A DNA stretch of 64,000 nucleotides. Source: Gammaproteobacteria bacterium UBA7310. Its GTDB lineage: Bacteria > Pseudomonadota > Gammaproteobacteria > Pseudomonadales > Ketobacteraceae. Positions 8,162 to 14,735 of this stretch are shown piece by piece; the stretch's first letter is position 1; each line of letters opens with the position of its first letter. The stretch spans positions 134,850 to 198,849 of the forward strand of contig DKQK01000025.1 of assembly GCA_002471665.1 (NCBI GenBank). Reading direction: 5' to 3'. The notes under the pieces are model-generated. The model was not told the DNA's origin. It was given only the letters and a program-made list of their open reading frames with translations, and ran no database searches. A program made the position numbers and the translations under genes.

Positions 8162-8177
8162 GGAGCCGCAAGGCTCC
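8162..8177 (+). terminator. Possible weak terminator before lexA
   Basis: GGAGCC-GCAA-GGCTCC forms a six-pair stem with a GNRA-type tetraloop. It lies 58 bases after the small acidic gene. T-rich sequence follows only after some 20 bases, so termination efficiency is doubtful. Confidence 0.35.
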
Positions 8178-8231
8178 CTCTTCTCAACCTGCTTGTTTTA
8201 ACGGGTTTTTCTGTTTCAATTTTCAACTATG

Positions 8232-8247
8232 CTGTATATAATCACAG
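8232..8247. promoter_or_regulatory. LexA (SOS) box 1 upstream of lexA
   Basis: CTGT-ATATAATC-ACAG fits the gammaproteobacterial CTGT-N8-ACAG consensus. It contains a perfect -10 hexamer TATAAT (8237-8242), with TTTCAA 17 bases upstream (8214-8219) as a weak -35. LexA bound here would cover the promoter. Confidence 0.88.
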
Positions 8248-8250
8248 CAC

Positions 8251-8266
8251 CTGTATAAAATAACAG
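8251..8266. promoter_or_regulatory. LexA (SOS) box 2 upstream of lexA
   Basis: CTGT-ATAAAATA-ACAG lies three bases after box 1 and 23 bases before the lexA ATG. Centre-to-centre spacing is 19 bases, about two helical turns. That would place two LexA dimers on the same face and allow tight autorepression, as in E. coli lexA. Confidence 0.86.
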
Positions 8267-8289
8267 TACGCAACCTGACGAGCAACACC

Positions 8290-8901
8290 ATGGAAAAGCT
8301 GACCAAGCGCCAATCTGAAATTCTCGCCCTGATCAAAACCTATATCGAAGAAAGCGGCATGCCCCCTACCCGCATGGAAATTGCCGGCACATTCGGTTTT
8401 CGTTCCCCCAATGCCGCTGAAGAGCATCTGCGCACGCTGGCCCGTAAGGGGTACATAGAAATGCTTCCCGGTGCATCCCGCGGTATTCGTTTGATCGGCC
8501 AGGATGACGACCCAGAACCCGGCTTACCGATCATCGGTCAGGTGGCCGCAGGGCAACCGGTTCTAGCCCAGGAAAATGTGCTGGGGCACTGCGACGTGAA
8601 CCCGGATTTTTTCAAACCGCGGGCAGATTATTTCCTTCGGGTTAAAGGGCTGAGCATGATGGATGCCGGTATTCTGGAAGGTGATTTGCTGGCGGTTCAC
8701 AAAACGGCGGATGCGCAGCGCGGCCAGGTGGTGGTTGCCCGTATCGGGGATGAAGTCACTGTCAAGCGATTCGATCGAAAGCGCAATAAAATCATTCTGT
8801 TACCTGAGAATCAGGATTTCGAACCCATTGAGGTGGACAGTCGTAGTGATGATTTTGCGATTGAGGGCTTAGCAGTGGGTGTGATTAGAGACGGGATCTG
8901 A
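8290..8901 (+). CDS. lexA: LexA repressor
   Basis: A 203-residue SOS repressor and self-cleaving protease. The N-terminal winged helix (LTKRQSEILALIKTYIEE, then RMEIAGTFGFRSPNAAEEHL) binds DNA. The cleavage bond is the Ala-Gly in QVAAGQP, the catalytic Ser is in LSMMDAGILEGD, and the catalytic Lys is in DEVTVKRF. RecA filaments trigger cleavage after DNA damage. Two SOS boxes precede it. Matching boxes precede imuA and dnaE2 within this window, so it directly controls the mutasome genes here. Pseudomonas has sulA immediately after lexA; here that gene is absent. Confidence 0.97.
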   Translation: MEKLTKRQSEILALIKTYIEESGMPPTRMEIAGTFGFRSPNAAEEHLRTLARKGYIEMLPGASRGIRLIGQDDDPEPGLPIIGQVAAGQPVLAQENVLGHCDVNPDFFKPRADYFLRVKGLSMMDAGILEGDLLAVHKTADAQRGQVVVARIGDEVTVKRFDRKRNKIILLPENQDFEPIEVDSRSDDFAIEGLAVGVIRDGI

Positions 8902-8908
8902 TCCGGGT

Positions 8909-9184
8909 TTAATGTAAAACACCGGATACGTCTTCGAATTCATCGGCGGCTGAAGAGGAATCCGTATGTTCTTCATGAGCTTCCAACACATGTCCATATA
9001 CTTCACCCACCGCCTGCACACCCGCACTCACCATTGCCTTGCCGATATCCAGGGAATATTCAGACAGCAACACGCGAACCTCATCGGAAAACTTGATTTC
9101 CACCAAGGGTGAACCCACGCCGTCGGCACGACGTAAAACAATTTCACCTGAATCAAGTTCAACAATTTCTAAAAGAGAGGACAT
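8909..9184 (-). CDS. Small conserved protein, unknown function
   Basis: A 91-residue protein with no signal peptide or membrane helix. The N-terminal half (LLEIVELDSGEIVLRRADG, then VEIKFSDEVRVLL) looks like a short beta-rich domain, and the middle (IGKAMVSAGVQAVGEVY) is helical. The tail is acidic. Similar small proteins occur near lexA/topA in Pseudomonas, so it is probably part of the conserved neighbourhood. AAAGG lies about nine bases before the start. It ends seven bases after the convergent lexA stop. Function unknown. Confidence 0.7.
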   Translation of the reverse strand: MSSLLEIVELDSGEIVLRRADGVGSPLVEIKFSDEVRVLLSEYSLDIGKAMVSAGVQAVGEVYGHVLEAHEEHTDSSSAADEFEDVSGVLH

Positions 9185-9350
9185 TCATTAAACCTTTAGC
9201 GTGGAAGTGTTTGAAGCAAATGAAAAAAACACTGCTTTTAGCAAATTACTCGGTAAAAAACAGCGAAAAATGCTATCCAATGGCGAGTGATACTAACATG
9301 TGTGACATTACCGCCACAAATAAATCACCCCGGCACTTGATATATAATTA

Positions 9351-9866
9351 CTACCATTCAGACAGCAATTGCCTGATTTCTTCTATCAGGCTGGAAAGAT
9401 TCTCATACCAATCATGCAGTTGCGTGAACTCATCCGTTTCACTCACTACACGAACTTCTATGGCATTTAAATTCATCGTTTCCTTGGCCTGAGTGGTGGC
9501 ATCGGGATCCACGGCATTGATGCGCTCCCACATCTTCATCATGGCCTGCAACCAGCTTCCAGATGTGGACTCAAGTTCATATACCCGCTCCAGCTCTGTA
9601 ACGACTTTGCCATTGGCACGGGCCTGCAGCAGCAGTTCCTGCAGCGATTGTGTCGCTACGTAGGATTCATCATAGGTATTGGCCACTTCCCAGATAAACG
9701 CGCGGTAGGCACCCACCAGATGGAACAAGCAGGACTGTCGATGCGCCATCAACAACGCTTTGCGATTCAATATGGACTCATCATTTTCTGTATTTTCAAT
9801 GGCTTCCAGATAAAAGCGCGCAAAATACCGTTTTTGATTTGATTGACTAAGCTTATGTTTGGCCAT
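9351..9866 (-). CDS. DUF6586-like conserved protein
   Basis: A 171-residue all-helical cytoplasmic protein. Characteristic stretches are KRYFARFYLEAIE, QSCLFHLVGAYRAFIWEVA and GSWLQAMMKMWERI. It resembles the small DUF6586 family found between lexA and topA in Pseudomonas and relatives. No catalytic motif is evident. It is transcribed in the same direction as the 91-residue gene 166 bases downstream, and divergently from the chemoreceptor gene. Function unknown. Confidence 0.65.
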   Translation of the reverse strand: MAKHKLSQSNQKRYFARFYLEAIENTENDESILNRKALLMAHRQSCLFHLVGAYRAFIWEVANTYDESYVATQSLQELLLQARANGKVVTELERVYELESTSGSWLQAMMKMWERINAVDPDATTQAKETMNLNAIEVRVVSETDEFTQLHDWYENLSSLIEEIRQLLSEW

Positions 9867-10013
9867 GGAAACTGCTGACTCCTGTTAACTGGGCATATTT
9901 TACTAAGGAGCGAGGTAAACCACTAGCGGGATAAACCCCATTCTTTAACTATACTTGCTATAAAACGGGCACATCTTCTTAGTGTGCTGATTTAATAGCA
10001 GTTTTGAAGTTTT

Positions 10014-12047
10014 GTGGATAACAAGATAATGAAAATACTGTGGCTGGCCACCTTCATCATGAACCGGTTGACCTACAACTATAAGTTCATGTTAATCAGC
10101 ATTCTCTTTATTTGCCCCATATTGTTACTCAGTACCCAGCTGTGGAATCAGATGGAAAGGGATCTGCAGATCACCGCCACTGAAGTCAAAGGGGTCAATG
10201 CGATCAATGAGTTGAACACACTCTCCGCAAAAGCAGCGGAACTGCGCGATGTCATGATGGCTTACAATTATGACCGCTCGGAACAAACCGCAAGCAAGAT
10301 CTATCGATTGCGCAATGAGACCACTCAACTGTTGGATGTTTTCACCCAGCGTTATCAGGGCTCAAACCTGATCAAGCCCACCTTCCTGGAACGTCTGGCA
10401 CAGGCAAAAAAACAAGCATTCAATGAGGATCTCGGTGCCCAGATTATGCTACGGGAGTACATGACCTCCTACGGCAGCCTGGTGAATGAAATTGACGCCA
10501 TCGTATTTGAAATTGCAAAAGCCAGCGGCCTGGCCAACGACACCGATCCGAAGCTGGCAACCGAAATGGGAATCTATTTTGAAACGGTTCGCCCCCTGCT
10601 GACCCAGCTGGGCAAACTGCGTGGTTATGGCAACAACACGCTCAACACCCCTTATCTGGACAGCGCCACCTTCACCGAGGTGGACGCCAGCTTTTTCAAT
10701 ACTCAAACCCTGTTTGGCGAATTTAAAGAAACCATAGAGAAAATCCGTTCACAGAATACTGAAAATCCACTCCTGTCTGAAGCGCCCTTATTTATCGATG
10801 CCGTCGACAAATTACTGTTCCAGTTCAACGATCAAGTGGTGGAAGCCATTTCTGAACGGCAAACCTGGCAACAATACAATGCTATTGCCAGCAAGCTTAT
10901 TGCTTCCAGTCAAGATATCGAGAATGGCATCTTAGAGCGCGCGCTTGATGTGGTTCAATCCCGACTGGATGACAAGGAATTCAATCGCGTCATCATGCTC
11001 AGCAGCTTGCTGGCCTTACTGTGTGTCATAACCTATTTATACCTGGGGCTGTACGTCACACTGAGTAGCAGCATAAAAAACATGGTAAGCAATACCCGCA
11101 AAGTTGCGGATGGCGACATGACTGTCGAGGTGGAGAATAGTACCCGGGATGAATTTGCAACCCTGATCGGCAACTTCAACGGCATGGTGAAGCAAATGAA
11201 TCAGCTCATCAAAGCCTCCAGGGAAAGCAGCGACACGGTCACCAGCCATGCCCAACACGTGAAAGCACTGGCCGACACCAACACCGATATCGTGCGCCTG
11301 CAGACAGAAGAAACCAGCAAAATAAGTCATGCCATGGAAGAAATGTCCGCTGCGGCTGAAGAAGTGGCACGGGAAACGGAATTTACCGCCGGCGCAGCTC
11401 AGGATGCCGATGAAAGTGCCAGAGAAGGCCAGCAACTGGTGGTCGATGCCGTTAAAAGCTTTCAATCTCTGACGGGGAATATTCATGGTTCAATGCAGGT
11501 GGTAGAGCGCTTGGCCGAGCAAAGTAGAGGAGTAACGGATATCCTGTCGGTTATCAAAAGCATTGCCGAACAAACCAATCTACTGGCCCTCAATGCCGCC
11601 ATCGAAGCGGCCCGAGCCGGTGAGCAAGGGCGCGGTTTCGCTGTGGTGGCCGACGAAGTGCGCTCTCTGGCACAACGCAGCCATGAAGCCACCGTGGAAA
11701 TCGATGATGTGCTAGGCAAAATCCAGTCCGGTGTTCAGGAGGCGGTCACATCCATGCAGGTTAGTGTGGATGTCACCGAACATTCCGTCAGTACCGCCAA
11801 TAACCTCACTGAAAAACTGGAAGAGATACTGCATGGCGTAAGCGCCATCAACTCCAGAACACAATCCATCTCAGCAACGACACTGCAGCAGACTGAATCG
11901 GTGAATCACGTGCTGTCGAGCATCCAGGCCATCAACGCCAGAGCCAAGGAAGCCGCCTCCGCCACCGAGAATTCCCAGCACTCCTCGGAAGAAATGCTGG
12001 TTTCACTGCATGAGTTGGTGGAAAAGTTGTCCCGTTTCAAGGTTTAG
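10014..12047 (+). CDS. Methyl-accepting chemotaxis protein
   Basis: A 677-residue chemoreceptor if the GTG at 10014 is used; ATGs at 10029 and 10059 are alternatives, with no decisive ribosome-binding site. TM1 spans about residues 25-41 and TM2 about 324-345. Between them is a periplasmic domain of some 280 residues, predicted all-helical, so probably a long helical-bundle sensor rather than a PAS or dCache fold. HAMP follows (about 346-398), then the signalling domain, with the conserved hairpin tip EQTNLLALNAAIEAARAGEQ near residue 520. The receptor stands alone, without a che operon nearby. Ligand unknown. Confidence 0.93.
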   Translation: MDNKIMKILWLATFIMNRLTYNYKFMLISILFICPILLLSTQLWNQMERDLQITATEVKGVNAINELNTLSAKAAELRDVMMAYNYDRSEQTASKIYRLRNETTQLLDVFTQRYQGSNLIKPTFLERLAQAKKQAFNEDLGAQIMLREYMTSYGSLVNEIDAIVFEIAKASGLANDTDPKLATEMGIYFETVRPLLTQLGKLRGYGNNTLNTPYLDSATFTEVDASFFNTQTLFGEFKETIEKIRSQNTENPLLSEAPLFIDAVDKLLFQFNDQVVEAISERQTWQQYNAIASKLIASSQDIENGILERALDVVQSRLDDKEFNRVIMLSSLLALLCVITYLYLGLYVTLSSSIKNMVSNTRKVADGDMTVEVENSTRDEFATLIGNFNGMVKQMNQLIKASRESSDTVTSHAQHVKALADTNTDIVRLQTEETSKISHAMEEMSAAAEEVARETEFTAGAAQDADESAREGQQLVVDAVKSFQSLTGNIHGSMQVVERLAEQSRGVTDILSVIKSIAEQTNLLALNAAIEAARAGEQGRGFAVVADEVRSLAQRSHEATVEIDDVLGKIQSGVQEAVTSMQVSVDVTEHSVSTANNLTEKLEEILHGVSAINSRTQSISATTLQQTESVNHVLSSIQAINARAKEAASATENSQHSSEEMLVSLHELVEKLSRFKV

Positions 12048-12065
12048 GATTAATCCATCCTGGGA

Positions 12066-13229
12066 TCAGCGCAGGCGTTTGCGGTACCAGAAAACACCAC
12101 CACCCAAGAGTAACAGGATGACCATCACTACACCCCAGGTATAACCGGATCCACTGGCCTGCACACCGTTGTTTTGCAGTGATGCCGATGCCGGCTGCCC
12201 CGTACCTTCTGCATGAGCGGCCGCAATAAGACCAGAGTCCATCTCACCGGCAAAGAAGTCGGGATGCAACTGCTGCATTTTCTTATTCAACGCCTGCAGC
12301 TCTTCCTGGCGCGCCGGATCCATTGCTTCCCTATCCATCTCGGCCAACATGGCAGCTTCCATTTCTCGCTCAAGGCGCTCATCCTCAGGCATAGATTCCA
12401 ACTCTTCGCCCCCCTGCTCCGGTGGTTGCCCGGCCGCAACACCCTCCCGTTCATAGGTTTCATCTACAAATGGCTGATCCGGATCGGAGCTTTCAAACGG
12501 AGCCAGATTGGCAAGCTGGTCCGGGGTATGATTCATTTGAATTTTTTCATCCACTGTCTGGGCAAAACCGGCTGGATCAGTGCTGGTGGCGTCAGGAAAA
12601 GTGTCTGTAACATTGGATATTTCCCCGATGCCCACCTCGCTCACTTCGCGGGTTTCAATGGTGACATTTTCAGATAATTGATTGGTGGTCAGTGCTTCAT
12701 CTTCTATTTTTTCACCGGTAATAATCTGGCCATTGGCATCCAGGTAAATGCGCTGCCCTACCTCATTCACCACCATACCACCCAGGTATCGATAACGGCC
12801 CTGGGCGCACTGAACCAGAGGGCATGGATAGCGATTGTTGCCGGTGACCATTAACAGATCATGATCACCCACATCGAACAGCGGCTGACCGGGAATCAGC
12901 AGCACTTGACCGTTCTCGCTCTCTCCACCCATAAAACGCAGGGTAACGGTATCGCTCTGATAGTTGCCTTTCAGAATTCGATTAATATTATAAGTAACAA
13001 AGCGATAAGGTACTGCGGGATCAGACTCGTTCTCACGCTCGGCAAAACGGGTTTGCACATCCACCACCACCCCTTCAAACACTAATTGCGCCGCCACCAC
13101 TTTTTCATCAACCGTACTGGCGTTTACAGTAGTGGAAAGCAATACGACGGCTGCGCTCGTCAACAAAAACTTAAACGTGGAAAACGGTAAAATACTGTGC
13201 ACTAAATTCAATACGATATTCGGTTTCAT
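12066..13229 (-). CDS. Secreted, C-terminally membrane-anchored protein of unknown function
   Basis: A 387-residue protein with an N-terminal signal peptide (FLLTSAAVVLLSTTVNA), an extracytoplasmic domain containing VAAQLVFEGVVVDVQTRF and DHDLLMVTGNNRYPCPL, an acidic, Gln/Glu-rich middle region, and a C-terminal hydrophobic helix (WGVVMVILLLLGGGVFWY) followed by basic RKRLR. It is therefore probably anchored in the inner membrane facing the periplasm. The start at 13229 has AGGA upstream; the longer frame lacks a signal. It lies 84 bases after the matrixin gene with a terminator hairpin between. I do not recognise the family. A role as partner, inhibitor or substrate of the protease is only an inference from position. 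Confidence 0.65.
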   Translation of the reverse strand: MKPNIVLNLVHSILPFSTFKFLLTSAAVVLLSTTVNASTVDEKVVAAQLVFEGVVVDVQTRFAERENESDPAVPYRFVTYNINRILKGNYQSDTVTLRFMGGESENGQVLLIPGQPLFDVGDHDLLMVTGNNRYPCPLVQCAQGRYRYLGGMVVNEVGQRIYLDANGQIITGEKIEDEALTTNQLSENVTIETREVSEVGIGEISNVTDTFPDATSTDPAGFAQTVDEKIQMNHTPDQLANLAPFESSDPDQPFVDETYEREGVAAGQPPEQGGEELESMPEDERLEREMEAAMLAEMDREAMDPARQEELQALNKKMQQLHPDFFAGEMDSGLIAAAHAEGTGQPASASLQNNGVQASGSGYTWGVVMVILLLLGGGVFWYRKRLR

Positions 13230-13267
13230 GGTACGTTCCTGTCCTATAGCAATAACAACAAATCCAT

Positions 13268-13303
13268 TCAAAAGAGAGTGCCGGCAATGGGCTGGCACTC
13301 TCT
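13268..13303 (-). terminator. Intrinsic terminator or attenuator after the matrixin gene
   Basis: On the minus strand a ten-pair stem (AGAGAGTGCC and its complement, 13273-13282 and 13294-13303) with an 11-base loop is followed by TTTTG. It lies just after the protease stop and before the next gene's start at 13229. The downstream gene would thus need read-through or its own promoter. Confidence 0.7.
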
Positions 13304-13313
13304 TCAACGTCAC

Positions 13314-14393
13314 TTAGTTCACACGAATGGAGATATAAGTTCGGTTATTGGTTTCTGTTACTTCAGATAACGTACTGTCTTCATCGATGATAACCCCTAA
13401 CCAATAGGTCTGGCCGGACACCAGATCAGCAGGTATAGTCACCGGTGCCTGGAAGGTAAAGACGGTATTGCGACCCAGGCCCATGCCGTTACGTCCACCA
13501 ATACGGCGATCTCCGGTAGAGATATAATCATTGGTGGAAATAAAGTAGCCTACTTCCGTAGTCTGGTAGCTCTCACCGTTATTCTCATAACTGAACTCCA
13601 CCAGATACTGCTGGCCTTTATTCACGTTATAACGGGGCTCACCATTCACTGTGGAGCTGCTGACCCAGCCGCCGCCACTGGTGCGGATGCGGGTACGGTC
13701 ATGAGTACTGTACTCACCGCTGGCACCGGTTCGTCGCCATTGACTGACACCCAGATCCTGTACATTGCCCGGATTGCCACCATACAGGGCCACTGCACCG
13801 CTGGAAGCATCCTCACCAAAGTAGGCGCGAGCCGTGCTGCCATTGGCGTGAATGTGATCCCAATCCTGCCCCATGACACTGTAAGTATTGGCAGTATGGC
13901 TAAGGCCAACACCATGCCCCAGTTCATGGATAGCGGTGGTACGGAAAGGTCGGCTGCCACCGCCATATGGCCACAGCACAGATTTGCTGTTGGAAGTGGT
14001 GTAGGCAACGGTATTGTCAAAGCGGATGTCCACTTCGGTGAAGCGACCGGTATTACAGTTCATCCACCAGTTGGCAATGGCCGGAGCACCAAACCCGTTA
14101 GACCACCAAATTTCGTTCTGGCCGTTATTGAAGCCAACACTGGTATCACCGTACACAATGCCGTAGTCGAAAGCAGAGGGGTTCTGATTTACCAGGCTGA
14201 TACTGTTGCCCAATGCGGAGCGCCAGCTGCTACCGGATGGAAATCCGATGTCACTTGCACGCATGGTGGCACTGGTTCCAGACCAACGAATGTTATTTCC
14301 GTTACAGGTAATCAGAGTGTAAGCCTCTGCCGCACCGCTTACTGCAAAAGCCAAAGCGGCAGCACCACCGCAGATTGTTTTATTGAATTTCAC
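13314..14393 (-). CDS. Secreted matrixin-type zinc metalloprotease with CARDB-like domain
   Basis: A 359-residue exported protease. A signal peptide (GGAAALAFAVSGAAEA) precedes a catalytic domain with the full zinc motif HELGHGVGLSH at about residues 155-165 and a Met-turn YSVMGQD shortly after. From about residue 215 a beta-sandwich resembling CARDB follows, ending with YWLGVIIDEDSTLSEVTETN, a typical cell-adhesion-like signature. The fold is that of matrixins (M10). Substrate unknown; secretion to the periplasm or outside is likely. A strong terminator follows, and a membrane-anchored protein gene lies downstream on the same strand. Confidence 0.88.
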   Translation of the reverse strand: MKFNKTICGGAAALAFAVSGAAEAYTLITCNGNNIRWSGTSATMRASDIGFPSGSSWRSALGNSISLVNQNPSAFDYGIVYGDTSVGFNNGQNEIWWSNGFGAPAIANWWMNCNTGRFTEVDIRFDNTVAYTTSNSKSVLWPYGGGSRPFRTTAIHELGHGVGLSHTANTYSVMGQDWDHIHANGSTARAYFGEDASSGAVALYGGNPGNVQDLGVSQWRRTGASGEYSTHDRTRIRTSGGGWVSSSTVNGEPRYNVNKGQQYLVEFSYENNGESYQTTEVGYFISTNDYISTGDRRIGGRNGMGLGRNTVFTFQAPVTIPADLVSGQTYWLGVIIDEDSTLSEVTETNNRTYISIRVN

Positions 14394-14543
14394 TTTACAG
14401 TCTCCCTGTTGTGTAAAGTTTCCGGAACTGAATCCATTTCAGATTACCGGAGTCAAACAATTGAAATGCACAGCATCAGCAGCAAAAAACCCCAATTGCA
14501 CCGGGCTGCTTATTTGCTGTAGTGAGCGTTGGGCTCATAAAAA

Positions 14544-14560
14544 CGAGAGTCTTACTCTCG
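14544..14560. repeat. Hairpin in the matrixin upstream region
   Basis: CGAGAGT-CTT-ACTCTCG is a perfect seven-base inverted repeat with a three-base centre. It lies about 150 bases upstream of the protease ATG. It could be an operator or a leader hairpin; no T-run makes it a clear terminator. Confidence 0.4.
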
Positions 14561-14687
14561 AAGCAGGGACATAGTAACGGCAGGTTCCGAAAAAGACGGT
14601 GTACTTTGGCAGGGTCGTTAAGTTGATTATGGGGTGTTAAAAATGTGACGGGATAAACATTTCAAATACCAATAGAAGGCGCGGTAA

Positions 14688-14708
14688 AGCCCGGCACAGT
14701 GCCGGGCT
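14688..14708 (-). terminator. Palindrome after topA, probable terminator
   Basis: AGCCCGGCAC-A-GTGCCGGGCT is a 21-base perfect palindrome, with a GC-rich stem, 28 bases after the topA stop. On the minus strand it is followed by TTTACC, only a short T-run, so intrinsic termination is likely but may be partial. Confidence 0.6.
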
Positions 14709-14735
14709 TACTATGGTTCACTTGCTGTGGTTCGC

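Larger units (their letters stand above)
14394..14735. other. Intergenic region between topA and the matrixin gene
   Basis: This 342-base gap lies between the topA stop and the start of the matrixin gene, both on the minus strand. It holds the topA 3' palindrome (14688-14708) and a seven-pair hairpin (14544-14560). It must also contain the protease promoter. I see no convincing gene in it. Confidence 0.5.

Noticed and set aside
8895..8907. GGATC-T-GATCC at the end of lexA
   Set aside because: Five-base arms with one central base cannot form a stable hairpin; a terminator call is not justified.
12049..12058. Short palindrome GGATTAATCC after the chemoreceptor gene
   Set aside because: Ten bases with no loop and no T-run; too short to be a terminator and no reason to call it an operator at a gene end.
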